A DNA stretch of 64,000 bases from Siphonodentalium dalli (Eukaryota; Mollusca; Scaphopoda; Gadilida; Siphonodentaliidae). Shown here one piece after another: positions 33,885 through 45,699 of this stretch (within the stretch, counting starts at the first letter, position 1; every line of letters begins with the position of its first letter). The notes beneath the pieces are model-generated. The model was not told the origin of the DNA. It was given only the letters and a program-made list of their open reading frames with translations, and ran no database searches. The stretch lies in contig CP136061.1 of NCBI GenBank assembly GCA_032622095.1, positions 61,879,127 to 61,943,126 of the forward strand, written 5' to 3'. Position numbers and translations under genes: made by a program.

Positions 33885-33985
33885 CAGGAAGGCGGCCTGT
33901 ATTGGCCATGCCACCCCTGCACATTTATTTTTGTACACATATGTACCACAATATTGTATAAATGTGCAAATAAACATTCAAATAT
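33885..33985 (+). repeat. Short dispersed repeat, copy 2
   Basis: GGAAGGCGGCCTGTATTGGC, CATGCCACCCCTGCACATTT and a CAAATAAACA-like tail, matching 11765-11885. Possibly the 3' end of a retroelement. Confidence 0.45.
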
Positions 33986-34059
33986 TCCTTACATTCAAAC
34001 ATACTTAAAGTCATTGAAGTATACTTAAAGTCACTAAACTCTATATCAGTTGTCGTTTT

Positions 34060-34540
34060 ACCATATGTGACCCGCCATATCAAATCCAGTCGTAAGTCGT
34101 GATTTTTTTTACCCTGTGCCAATGCATAGGTCGCCTCGCATATATAAGAGAATGCATTGGCGTAACAATTGTTTACAATTTTAATAATTTGTTCTTGTAT
34201 TCTTTAACAATTTTATAATTTCACCCATACAGAGCCCCAGACAAACATGAGCAGACGACACTCTTATATATGCTTCTATATATGTGTGGGGCTCCCTGCA
34301 GGATAATGGATGTTTTTTATTTTATGTTCTAAAAATTGTAAGAAACATTTATTTAAAAAAAAATGATAAAATTGTTAGGCCAATGCATTCTCTTATATAT
34401 GCGAGGCGACCTATGGTCGACTCGCATATATAAGAGAATGCATTGGCACAGGGTAAAAAAAATCCCGACTAAGGGTCTATTCTCATTGCACACGCGCGTG
34501 CGATTAATCGCAGCGTTTTTTAAGGTGCGTGTTAACATAA
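34060..34540. mobile_element. Repeat carrying foldback element copy D
   Basis: An outer repeat (TGTGACCCGCCATATCAAAT, CCAGTCGTAAG, then AAGGGTCTATTCTCATTGCA and CACGCGCGTGCGATTAATCG) is split by a foldback element at about 34103-34464. The element's ends read TTTTTACCCTGTGCCAATGC and GCATTGGCACAGGGTAAAAA; an intact palindrome is at 34379-34447 and a half palindrome at 34120-34160. The uninterrupted outer repeat is seen in reverse at about 38708-38790. Confidence 0.7.
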
Positions 34541-34860
34541 CACAGAGCGATTCGTGATCAATTACCTTCCTCAAACAACCACGTCCTATTCGTGACCAAT
34601 CATCTTATGCAATCAACCTCGTCATCGAGATAGCCGTTACAGAGAATGGCATGGTTCACTCGGTCACATATACTATCCGGGTAAAGTCATTCTCATAACT
34701 GATGGGCGATAAAATAATAAATGAAGTACGGAAAGGAAATGGCTTGGAAAGAAGTTTCCAACGTATAGCTAGCATCAATGGTGATTTTTGTAGAATTCAG
34801 TCGAATTATATTACCTGTCAGTCTCGCGCAACACTGTACCCAAGATTGTGAATATATAGA

Positions 34861-35322
34861 TTCACAGTGTATAAACCGTACAAACATTAAATCGGAAGTT
34901 GTTTTCGAAAAGACGAAAAATGCTATTTTTAGAACGTAAATGTGACAGAAATATCACAACAACACCACAAAATCCAGGTTTCAGACGGACACACGGTCGC
35001 ACCACATCTATAAACGTAATTATAATTTGTACATACACATTTGCCGATCGTAAGCGGGCTCCATTTGGGCGAAAGACTCTGTTTAATAGACAAAAGCGGC
35101 CTTTGATCACTTCAGAAAAAAAAATTCTCGCAAAAATTCCCTCTTCAAATGTCATTTTAACACATAGCCAGCATCTGTCGGAAACCCCACTATATTGCAT
35201 CGGAAAGGCCGTTATGTGTGCAACATATATCGACATGCCCTTGGCTCGAGTGTATTCACAATTTAAAAGTAGAGAGTATTTATTTGGACCTCCCACTCGT
35301 CAGTCTATGTACGCCTAGTTGT
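34861..35322 (-). repeat. 0.46-kb dispersed repeat, left copy, open on both strands
   Basis: Inverted relative to 37269-37733, bounded by TCACAGTGTATAAACCGTAC on one side and TGTACGCCTAGTTG on the other. The minus strand is open for 144 residues (34862-35296), including SIYVAHITAFPMQYSGVSDR and KPGFCGVVVIFLSHLRSKNS; the plus strand is open for 139 (34899-35318). The minus frame is conserved in the other copy apart from a frameshift, with mostly mild substitutions, so if anything is coding it is that strand. No family recognised. Confidence 0.65.
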
Positions 35323-35958
35323 GTACGACGACAATACTAGTTGCGATGTTATACAGGAATCGTACAGTAATGATATGTTCCTTTCGATCCTTAAACATAA
35401 CTATGTCTTCGAAATGTCACGTCATTGAACTTATAGACTCTGCCTGAATCAAACAAGGTATTCCGATACTATTTGTCTACTTTTATTCGACTCCGCATGT
35501 AACGAAGCTGTATTTGGGGTTTGAGGAAATATGTTGTATTCTGTAATGAAATTGTGTATAGGTCAGGGGTGGGGTCTGCAATTGTTTTCCGAACACTAGG
35601 CGGGGCGGTGGTTGGTTCTGCAGCCCTGCTTACGCATTTTCCCTGGCCCTGTAATTTTGTTCCTAGAGTCATTTTTCTTCAAAATAATGGGACAGAACGT
35701 TTTAAGAATGCTTCTATTATGTAATATGTATGCACTTAACCCTTGGTAGGGGGTTTGAGTTCACCAGCAGTTAATAATGAGGAATGACACCAAGGGGTAA
35801 TAAAAATGTCAGCTTGCTAAATGCTCAAGGATCTATCAATGCACATTGGCATGGAAAGGCTCATATTTAAATAGCTCTATTCAAATCATTTATTCATCCT
35901 GGTGTAAATGAAAGCATAACACAATAATAGGTTCTTCAAATAAATGTAAACTCTTCAC

Positions 35959-36376
35959 GTAAAGGTACTCAATCCAATTCGATGGTTCCCATATCATCAG
36001 ATTCCAACAACAACATTTTTTTTGTAAATGCCGCGTCAGTTATAAGAATCGAGTAATTGCCCAAAGCTAATGTTAATCACAGTCAACTATAGTATAAAAT
36101 TGCCCAAAACATGTTATTGTCAAATATCTAACACCAAAAAGTCACTTGTTTTTAGAGTTATCCATCTTCATCCGCAATTTGTTCAGATAAGTCTTCTCGT
36201 CGACTATTTACTGGGCCACTAAATTAAAATAATAGAATTCAAACATCGAGATGTGATCACTCTGAGCTTTGATGGGTCGGTTCCGCGACTCGAATCAAAT
36301 ATATTTTACCGCCGATGCCAAGGAAATAGTAATTTGCGCAGATTTGAAAGCGACATTTCGGATTGAGTACTTTTAA
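35959..36376. mobile_element. TTAA-type inverted-repeat element, family 2 copy 2
   Basis: Ends AGGTACTCAATCC and GGATTGAGTACTT, with TTAA at the right and a mutated GTAA at the left. The interior matches 30187-30652 in the opposite orientation, including CACTCTGAGCTTTGATGGGT and ACTGGGCCAC. Confidence 0.8.
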
Positions 36377-36519
36377 CTCTTCAAATAAAAATAGACTATT
36401 AAAAAACTGTAATAAAATAAAACAAATGTGTTAAAACAAACTTTGACCGATTTCAACGTTATTCGGTATATGGGTCGAGGATTACCTATAGGTGGGAGAT
36501 GTCAAATTTGAATGATTTT

Positions 36520-36960
36520 TTATGAAAATATGGCCACTGGCAGCCAGCTTGGATTTTACTCTTTGCATCACTAAATCCTTTAACACAAAATGCAGAGCTT
36601 ACCCCTCATCCGATCATCACCAATCTGTATATGGATCTTCGTTGTGACCTCTCGGTGGGTGCCTTCGATTTTTCCCCAAATTTTGTAAAATAAATGGCTG
36701 CCATTTTGGCCATCTTGGATTTTACTCTTTGTATGACCAAATCCATTAGCACACCTTACAGGTCAGATTGCTCATCCAACCGTCACCGAAATCCATATGG
36801 ATCTTCGACGTGGCCTCTAGATGGGAGCCTCCATTGTTCCGCAAATTTTGTTTATAACGAACATGGGCACCTGAAGCCATATTGGATTTAAAATATCAAT
36901 CCATCAGCCTACCGCACAGCCCACATTTATTGGAGAATTGTTTTGAAACTTTACAGTGAT
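36520..36960. repeat. Tandem repeat of about 160-170-bp units
   Basis: Two full and one partial unit, each with GGCCATCTTGGATTTTACTC, TTTGTATGACCAAATCCATT, AGCACA, CATCACCAATCTGTATATGG-like and ATCTTCG-TGTGACCTC segments. A related single unit lies at about 57600-57730. Confidence 0.65.
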
Positions 36961-37268
36961 GTTGGTATATAAAAGTGGAAATGCTTCCATAATCATGATA
37001 CGGAACATTGATAAGAAAAGATAGATCAGGAAAACTGAGTAAAATAGTCATTTGAAGCAGTTTGGATGGGGTGGGTCCCTATCCCGGATTAGGAAAACGG
37101 ATGTGGAGCGGAACAGTGCCTTTCTCTTGTGATTGAAGGTTAATAATGACCATCGGGAGGCCGAGTATCTCTGATATGGAAACCTAATTCATGGGTTCGT
37201 CTTTTCACATAAACCCATCATCACAACTTGGCGTATATATTTTTGGCAACTAGTGAATATCAACTTAA

Positions 37269-37733
37269 ACAACTAGGCGTACACATGCAGACTGAGAGCG
37301 GGGTGTCCAAATCAATACTCTCTACGTTCAAATTGTGAATACACTCGAGCCAAGGGCATATCCATATATGTTACAAACGTAACGGCCTTTCCGTTGCAAT
37401 ATAGTGGGATTTCCGACAGATGCTGGATATGTGTTACAACGACATTTGATGAGGGAATTTGTGCGAGAAAATTATTTTCTGAAGTGATCAAAGGCCGTTT
37501 TATCTATTAAACAGAGTCGTTCGCTCAAATGCCCCCCGCTTACGATCGGCAAATGTGTATGTACAATTTATAATTACGTTAGTAGATGTTCTGCAACCGT
37601 GTGTCCGTCTGAAACCTGGATTTTGTGGTGCTGTTGTGATATTTCTGTCACATTTAAGTTCTAAAAATAGCATTTTTCGTCTTTTCGAAAACAACTTCCG
37701 ATTTAATGTTTGTACGGTTTATACACTGTGAGA
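37269..37733 (+). repeat. 0.46-kb dispersed repeat, right copy
   Basis: Inverted copy of 34861-35322. It starts CAACTAGGCGTACACATGCA and ends CGGTTTATACACTGTGAG. The plus-strand frame keeps GISIYVTNVTAFPLQYSGIS and then, after a frame change near 37500, LRSANVYVQFIITLVDVLQP to a stop. The two copies enclose about 1.9 kb that includes the family-2 TTAA element. Confidence 0.65.
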
Positions 37734-38707
37734 TTGATAGTAATGTGCCGTTTAGCATGTGCGATCACTGATGATAAGCTGCCAATGACGATCAAATTGA
37801 AATCAATCGCTCATGCATGCGAACCGCGTCTTGGCGACATAATTCGACCTGAAACGATGCTTGTGTGACTCTTAAGGTCGAATTATGAGTCCCATCACTT
37901 ATTCTATTTGAATGGTGGTTCGTCAATTATAGTACCGCGTTGTCGCTGTTGCCAGCGCCTATACAAATGAGCACTCGATGATGGGGGAGGGGGTCTGAAA
38001 AGAAAAACATTCATACACAGGGTTGAACATAAAAATCCCTCCCAACCATGGGTCTACCATCCTCCCTACATGCAAATCTATTTGTTTTTCTCCCAACAAA
38101 TTGGAGTCTCATCCCCTCTTTCCCCATAATTTTTACTGGATATCATATGTTTGAGTACAAATGTTTTAAATGAGCTTTATTCAGAAAGACGATTTTTGTC
38201 AAACCTAGCTAACTATAAGGTAAAATGTTGAAAGATCTATTTCAACCACTTGAATCGTACACTTTTGATAATCTTGAGTGATAATAACAATTATATACAT
38301 AAAACTCCTGTAATCTGGGTTGTGATCGTACTATATAGTGTTATATACGTTTCAAGCTGGAATAAAATATGCATATTTATGCCCAACTACATGGAATTGA
38401 ACCCTCTATTTCTAATTATAATTAGCTAGATATAATTGTGTCCTCAAAACTTATGTCATTTTGATGGCATGGCTCGTTATACTCAACTTATACCTGAGTA
38501 AATCTAACTGAGGAAAATTAAAGTTAATGTGTCAGCATATATAGGCATGTATGTGGTCACCCCCAACCGAAAATACTTTATCATCCTCCAACCTACCCTA
38601 GACCTGTGTATGAATGTGTTCGTCAGACCCCCACCCCTATTGGGGGAACTCTTAGCAGTGGGAGGAAGGAATGCCATCGAACACACATATAGAGCCGCTC
38701 GACCTTA

Positions 38708-38790
38708 AAAAAACGCTGCAATTAATCGCACGCGCGTGTGCAATGAGAATAGACCCTTACGACTGGATTTGATATAGCGGGTCACATATC
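38708..38790 (-). repeat. Short repeat, uninterrupted form of the 34.06-34.54 kb repeat
   Basis: CTGCAATTAATCGCACGCGC, GTGTGCAATGAGAATAGACC, CTTACGACTGGATTTGATAT and AGCGGGTCACATAT run continuously here, in reverse relative to 34.0-34.5 kb. It therefore serves as an empty-site reference for the foldback there. Confidence 0.65.
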
Positions 38791-38845
38791 CGTAATTACG
38801 TTTACGGTCTTGAGAAGCCAAGCATGAGCACACGAGCCAACCACT

Positions 38846-40396
38846 CAGAGACGTGGCTAGAGGGTATCCGTTGGGGGGGGGGGGGGGGGGGACTGCACCC
38901 CCTTGAATCAGACCAAACACAAGTTTTGCATATTTTCATTTGCACCCCCCCCCCCCTTGCACATCACTGCTCAGACCATAATCCTATATATTCTTAAACC
39001 ATGGTTTTATATTCCCGGTATGAGAACATTCAGATATTTTAACCTGAAAAATTGCATAAATCCTAACATCTAGTGGTCTAGTTCCAGATAAATGCACATG
39101 ACCATGGTTGTTTGGCCCAGTGTGAGAAAATTTTGAAAACTATACAAGAAAATAGCAAATCCTATCATCTAGACAGGCCTCAACTGAAGCTTTCCTATAG
39201 TGTTGGAAATTCAAAACATCATACTCCCCCTCAGGTTTGAAAATTCTCCAACTGATGACCATTTCAGTCCACAAGTTTGACCAGATTTAGAAAAATATTG
39301 TTTTGTTAAACTTATTAGCAGTTTTGTATTGACCACGGGTAAGGGACAATGACACACCGGGCCGACCATGGTTCGGCCCAGTGTGCGAAAATTTTGAAAT
39401 CTGAACAAGAAAATCGCAAAATTCTAGCATCAAGCCTTCATAGAGTTGGAAATTTCAAACCTGACACCTTCACTTAGGTTGGAAAATTTCCAACTGATGA
39501 CAATTCCAATGACAATGTTGACCAAATGTATGACAATATTGTTTTCTTAAAGGGATACTGTACCCAAAATGTTGTTGTTGGTTTCTATAGTCTCCGAGTC
39601 GGAGAATAAGGTAACACTTTTTCCATTATTTGAAATACTGTTGAGTACGAAGTAGTGTTACGGATGGCAAATTTACCGGAATGCAAAAATACAAATTGTC
39701 GTTGTCGATCGAGTAATTTGTGTACAGTTTTCAACCAAATGTATCAAATAACAGTTATATTATATGCATACTAGTCCCATATACTCATTTAAGTTATTGT
39801 AGTGACGAGTGGCTTGAGTTTTCTCCCCGTATCATCATAATGTTTTAAACGATCATGTGTGCGATCGGTTTACCAATCCAGTATCCCTCAATTAATTTGA
39901 TTACATTTTGTACACGGAAATTCGTAATTTAATTGACGCCATTTTATGGCTTCAGTCATAAATTCAATTTATATCAAATTATTAACTTTGATTTTAAGAT
40001 AGCCTATTAACCTGAGCGTTTACAGAATACATCTTCGACTCAAATTACTTATGTTTCTATATATGATCGATATTAGATCGTTGTTATCACCGGAAATTTA
40101 TTGAAAATGGCGTACAGTACCCCTTTAAATTAACTAGCAGTTTTGACTGAGGTTGGAAATTTTCCAACCGATGACCATTTCAGTCCAAAATTTTGACAAA
40201 AAATAGGAAAATATGCAAATATTGGTCCAAAAACAATTAATTCCCCCCAATAAATTGTTTGAAAATCAAACTATAAAGAACATTTTCAACCTATTGCTGG
40301 TGTGAAATTTCCAACTAATGTTTTGGCAGGTTGAAAATTTTGACCAAAGTTAGGGGGGTGAGACACCCCTCCAACCCCCCTGTCGACACGTCTCTG
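38846..40396. mobile_element. hAT-like non-autonomous transposon, copy 2, with nested TTAA element
   Basis: Ends CAGAGACGTGGCTAGAGGG and ACACGTCTCTG are inverted, and the element is flanked by a perfect 8-bp duplication CAACCACT (38838-38845 and 40397-40404). The inside runs in reverse order to 20212-21447 and has the same CACACCGGGCCGACCATGGT and TTGGAAATTTCCAA motifs. A 574-base TTAA element has inserted at 39551-40124. No transposase. Confidence 0.88.
39547..40128. mobile_element. TTAA-flanked element, family 3 copy 1, nested in a hAT copy
   Basis: 574 bases (39551-40124) between TTAA at 39547 and 40125. Ends AGGGATACTGTACCC and GGCGTACAGTACCCCT are inverted. The undisrupted site is visible in the other hAT copy near 20552, reading in reverse TTCTTAAATTAACTAG, so a single TTAA was duplicated. 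Homologous to 55549-56012 in reverse. Interior shows no gene. Confidence 0.88.
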
Positions 40397-40837
40397 CAAC
40401 CACTGCATGCCTATGACCTGATAAAACATACTACATGTAAGCACAAAATAATTACGGCAAACAAGCCATATCACCTTCGTTGTGCGAGTGGCAAGAAGTT
40501 TCAACGGCACTATTTTCTCACTCAGACTCGCCGTCAGAAAAAATTACGACCATACTATAGCTATTTGTAATTCTTGTCAGTAGTATATATAGTTCATTCA
40601 ATTGCGAATACACTATTCCCCAATTTTAGACAATTCCCTTTCCGATATGCATGTACATGTATGTTTACGACATGATTAACGCGCGAAGCTTAGCATTCCT
40701 ATCTACGTTATGAACCAGCTCTCCAAAATACATTGCACAACCATCGCGATCGACTTTGTTTAACGAACAAACCATATTCTCCATCATGCCGTGGCATGTG
40801 GCCCATAAGACAGATCGCGCGCTGGATTCCGGGCAGT

Positions 40838-40979
40838 TACAGTAATGCTCTAAATAATCGACCCCTTAACCACAGCAGAATTATGGGTAACTTTTCATGA
40901 TTTAGTCGGAAATATGGCTTGTTGCCATTCATCGTAAAGCTCTCAAGTTAAGGAGTCGATTATTTAGGGCATTACTGTA
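40838..40979. mobile_element. Small TA-flanked inverted-repeat element (mariner-like)
   Basis: 138 bases (40840-40977) flanked by TA. Ends CAGTAATGCTCTAAATAATC and GATTATTTAGGGCATTACTG are inverted over about 30 bases. A TA target and CAGT start fit Tc1/mariner-type non-autonomous elements. Confidence 0.75.
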
Positions 40980-41579
40980 TGAGCCATCGTTCAGATTTGT
41001 TGGAATAGCATATTTGCCGAACACGTGTACCCTATTATGTCGACGAGCGTATAGTTATAGTGATCACGATACACACATTTCATTACCATCACCAAGTAGA
41101 AGGAAGCAACGGTTCGATTATCGGGCTGACAAAACGCGCGCGAGGTATGCCATCTTGATTTATATCACGTATGTTGGTAGAGAAAACCTTTTCTTTAAGG
41201 ATGTTATCTCTGTAAATTATTGAGAGCGTGGATATCTCGGGGTCGTTAACCGGTTCACGTAAACCAGACAGGACGATGGCTTTGAATATATACGGATTTG
41301 TATTCGATGCCAGCACTCAAACGGGTGCTGTTCTGTGCTGAAAGCCTGGAACATATTTTATCTGTAAAGTTACTTGATGTTTGGTGAGTTTCTTGATGAT
41401 ATTATATATAAGCAATAACATCATCTAGAAATAATCAAATGCTACGAATGTCACAACTCATGGCGCGTCCACGTGTAGCCACAGGTATTAGGCACAATTT
41501 TTTTTTTTTATTTAATAAAAATCTCGGAAAGGTATCTATCTCATTTTTGATAGAGGTCAGCATTTTTCTCTACAAAAGC

Positions 41580-42420
41580 AACATTTTATTTTTTATTGAT
41601 CTGTAATTGCAGCACTATGTGACCAAATAATCATAGTTTTCAAAAAAGTTTGATTCGCCGTCGTATTTGAGATTAGTGAACATAGAAAAACATTTAAAGT
41701 TGATAAATCAAATTTATTTGGTTGGTACCCGAAACATCCGTCCAATGAAAAATAAAAAAATCAAACAATCCAACCCATAAATCACCGAAATCTATACTCT
41801 AATCATCAAACTAAATAGCCCTATTGTCAAACAGACGTTGTTTCACGAAGTGAGCACAGCTATTTGGTGCGGTACTCAACATACATCGAGTTTAATAACG
41901 ATTTTTGTCTTTTTTTTCCAGCAGTTTTACATGATTCTTTTCGCGGGAGGCCATTTTGAAAGTGCGAAACAAACTCGAGAAACGCTGCAGTAAATGACTC
42001 CAAAATAAAATAATTTTACATCGATAAAAACAAATGTTTTATCAAATTCCTTATCTAGTGGGTATTACATATCAACCGCATGATTTTTGTCATTAAGAAT
42101 GCCGGATATCAATTAAAAGAGAGATAATAAAATTAATTTAATAAAGTTCAAGTTAGTTTCGCTTTCAGTTTTGCAAAATGGCCTCCCGCGAAAAGAATTC
42201 TGTAAAACTGACGAAAAAAAGGACATAAATCGTTATTAAACTCGTTGTATGTTGAGTACCACCCCCAAATTAGCTGTACTTCAAAAAATTAATTTCATTG
42301 ACAACTTCGAATGATTTTCTATGCTCACTTGTTTAAAGTACGACGGAAAGCTAAACTTTAACAAAAAATATGATTACTTGGGCACATAATGCTAGAATTC
42401 CAGATCAATTTGATAAACAA
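41580..42420. repeat. Large imperfect foldback
   Basis: Left arm (41580-42000) and right arm (42110-42420) share in reverse TCGCGGGAGGCCATTTTG, AAACTCG/ACGATTT, GAGTACC/GGTACTC and GTGACCAAATAATCATA-like words. The centre near 42050 is AT-rich. An old palindromic repeat, no gene. Confidence 0.65.
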
Positions 42421-42546
42421 TTTTGCTTTGTGAGGATGATTTTTGACCTCCTATTTTCACTATCAGCCTTGATACTTACCTTTATATATATATATATTAT
42501 TTTTTTTGGCCAATTTTTTTTAGCCAAATACCTGTGCATGTAGCTG

Positions 42547-42591
42547 CAAGAAAATATCAGGTACAATTGTTCACTGATATTTTCTTGCTGC
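42547..42591. repeat. Short perfect hairpin
   Basis: GCAAGAAAATATCAG and CTGATATTTTCTTGC are inverted around a 13-base loop. It follows an AT-rich stretch. No RNA gene features beyond the stem. Confidence 0.75.
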
Positions 42592-43004
42592 AAAGGTTAC
42601 GCCTGTGAGAACGCGGCGGTTTAGATGGCGTTGATTGGGCTCAATCAGAACAATATCAGTCGTCCTGGTTCAAGTGAATTGCGTCCGGTAAACAACCTAT
42701 AGTCCATATTGGCAATTCATAACGTTATGAAATTTACGACTGTTGACATGTGTTACCAAAGTCGGTGGGTTGAGGCACCCATCGACCTGAAGCAACGTTG
42801 CTGCTCTCGTGCATATAGACCTTCTGTGTAACGAGAAAGTGGTCACGTTATTTGGAAATATACACACCTATGTTATAATTGCATAGTGCATGCATGCATA
42901 TGTGGTGTTACAAAAGTTATTATGGTTTTGTGGCAAATCGGATGACCCCATCCCATTGAGACCCCATATGAAGTTTTCTAAAGTTGTGTATTTTGCTTGG
43001 TTCG

Positions 43005-43470
43005 TGGGGATGTGGTGCATATTACGTTACCAAACGTACGGTGGTGCACGAGTGGACATGGAACCGCCGCCAACTATGGTCTAAGTTTTTACCAGTTGGA
43101 AATTTCACACCAACAATGGATTCAAATTGTTCTGGTAGTCTGATTTTCCAACCAGTAATGTATGTGGAATTTGTGGTTTTAGACCAACATTTGCATTTCT
43201 TCCTACCTTTGGTCAAAATATTGGTTTGGAATTTCTACTAGGTCCCTCCATCCCCAGTGTCCAGTCAAAATTCAGTGCATGTGAGGTACCAGGTGGGAAA
43301 TTCAAAGGCGATCGAGGTGAGGGGTGCAAATTGGATTTTGGGAGTTTGGCCTGGTTCAAGGGGGGGGGGCAGTTGAAAATCCCACATGGACATCTCCGTC
43401 AACGGAAATCCTCAAAAGATGAAAGGTCCCTGAACACATATCCAAATAATACTTCGGCGATTATGTCAAC
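43005..43470. mobile_element. Degraded GGAAATTTCC (hAT-like) repeat fragment
   Basis: TTGGAAATTTCACACCAACA, TGATTTTCCAACCAGTAATG and a G-run followed by GCAGTTGAAAATCCC match the order in 20212-21447. Termini lost. Confidence 0.6.
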
Positions 43471-43499
43471 CAATCTAAAATGGAATTAAGAAGTCAATT

Positions 43500-44390
43500 G
43501 TGGAAACAGGCGATATTATTGATGGATCGTAACTAGAGTGCATGAACGGTTACCAGCGTATCCAATTGAGATTATTTAACGGATATTGATAACCACCATG
43601 CAATCAAGTTGAAAACATATCACCCACAGTCGATAACATACCACTGCACTGCCTCCGTCGGATATTTTCCTGTGTTATTTTTTTCGTTGGTCGAGCAAGT
43701 CACATGTAACTTTACCTGATATTATTCTTGCCCGTCATGTGGACGCGCCATTAATGTCATCTAGCGTCATAGATTATATTTTCCCGCGTTTCGCCAAGTC
43801 TAGCGGTAAAAGTAGTGTTTGGTACCGTTGAGAGAAATAAACAACTCATGATTATTGACCAATGGAGAGTCCCATATATTGGTCACGTGATGTTTTAGTA
43901 AATGATAGAGGATATTATGATGTTTTGACTCAGTTTTCAAGCGAAGCGCGACGACAGCACACGAATTTACAAACCAAAACAAAATGTATTTCTGTTTCAC
44001 AAATAGAAGATAATTTTGCACCTTATAGATATTGTGCTTATTTTTTATGTTTAAAATCTTATATCGAGTTTTCATATTTATTTGTGTGAACTCCGGACAC
44101 CAAATGTGTTGAGTAGCATGCAGTATATGGCACTTGTTCAGTTTTCGGGAGACATGTTTCCATAGGATTTTTTTCCACAAAATTGATTTATCTATGTTTT
44201 TTCCTGAACGGCTACGGACAATTAGACTAGTATTAGTAGTTTATTGTTAACATCCTCAATTTAGGAGAGCATATATACAAATGACAAATATACATGTTAT
44301 ATAAATATGCATGCAAATGTTAAACTATATAATCACAATATTAATCTGACATTGTTTACGTCGTGTCACACGCATACGGCCAGGTTATGA
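43500..44390. other. No feature seen
   Basis: AT-rich single-copy sequence. The 126-residue minus-strand ORF at 43800-44180 has no recognisable motif and an AT-driven composition (many Lys, Asn, Ile), so I do not call it a gene. Confidence 0.45.
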
Positions 44391-44489
44391 CATTTTCAAG
44401 TTTCAAGTATTAGTGAGGTCGGTGATAATCTAGAGAATTTAGAAATGGGAAGGCATACATAGATGTGCTCGAATGCCAGTTGACATTTT

Positions 44490-44905
44490 AAAACCTGATT
44501 AGCAATACCACATGCGTGTGGTCGAGCGAAATAGAATTTCCAAATAAAATATTTACTGGACATCAACGTTGAGTATTGGAACTTGAGAATGTGTGTCGTC
44601 ATATTACCTTCTCGTATGGAATTATATAAAGGTTTCAGACATCGAATTCAGAAAATAGCATATATCATATGAAAATGGCCTATTTAAGAAACTGAAAATA
44701 AATTAGCAATATCACATACGTATGATGGAGCAAAATAAAACTTCCAAATAAAATATTTACTGGACATTCAAAGTTGAGTATAAGAATTTGAGAATGTGTG
44801 TCTGCTAAATACCTTATCGAGTGAAATTAGCAAAGGTTTCAGACATCGAATTAACAAAGTAGCATATATCACATGAAAATGGCATATTTAAGAAACTGGA
44901 AATAA
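44490..44905. repeat. Two tandem units of about 205 bp
   Basis: The units share TTCCAAATAAAATATTTACT, GGACAT, GAGAATGTGTGTC, AGGTTTCAGACATCGAATT and TAGCATATATCA, in the same order, about 205 bases apart. No gene. Confidence 0.8.
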
Positions 44906-45699
44906 ATTAGTTAGTGTATGTTACTGTGATTAAGAAAGAGTAATTTATTTCCTAGGTCTAATTAATAAGTCGTAATGTGATTACCCCTATGTCGCTGGGT
45001 TATAAGTAAGTCGTTTTTTTTGTTCCTCTCAATGGGTCGCTTGCACATATGAGAAAAGTAGCAGCAGATAGATAATAGCCTATTGGGGAATGAAATATAA
45101 TTCAGATAGTGAGGCAGTGGAACTGAATCTATGCCATTATTTGCGGTGGGTTGATGCCATATAACTCGTAAGAGGTTGTTTTCATAGTGCTTCCCCTCAC
45201 GACAAATATTATGAGTGAAATATGAATTGTCGTGATTGTGCACTCGTATAACCTGGATGTGTTTATGTATTATGGCGTCACCAATAAATGCGCACATCGC
45301 TTCGTATAATGCGTACATCGCTTCGTGGCCTCCAGAGTGTTGTTATTGTTGTTTATTGGAGATTAGGGAAGACTGGAAGAAACCTTGACACCATGTTAAT
45401 CAGGATTTCATTTGGCAAAATAAATTATTGCATTATTGCAATCAGCATCATCCGCATAACACAGGAATTTCGAAAATCAACAAAATCATCCATAATAACT
45501 AATCAAAAACAATCACAAAAACATACAGCTGATAACGCTCTATATTATCAATTATCTACCGCTTTCGAACGACAGAAACATGGGGGCTCTTTATAAGAAA
45601 CGACCATTCGATTTTTTGCTAGCCCGACAAAATCCTCTTTGAAAGTCAATATCCGGCCACCAAAACGTCATATTGATTTAAACAATACTTTATTTTGCC

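Noticed and set aside
43800-44180. 126-residue minus-strand ORF as a gene
   Set aside because: Lys/Asn/Ile/His-rich composition typical of AT-rich noncoding sequence, with no motif, homologous copy or splice support.
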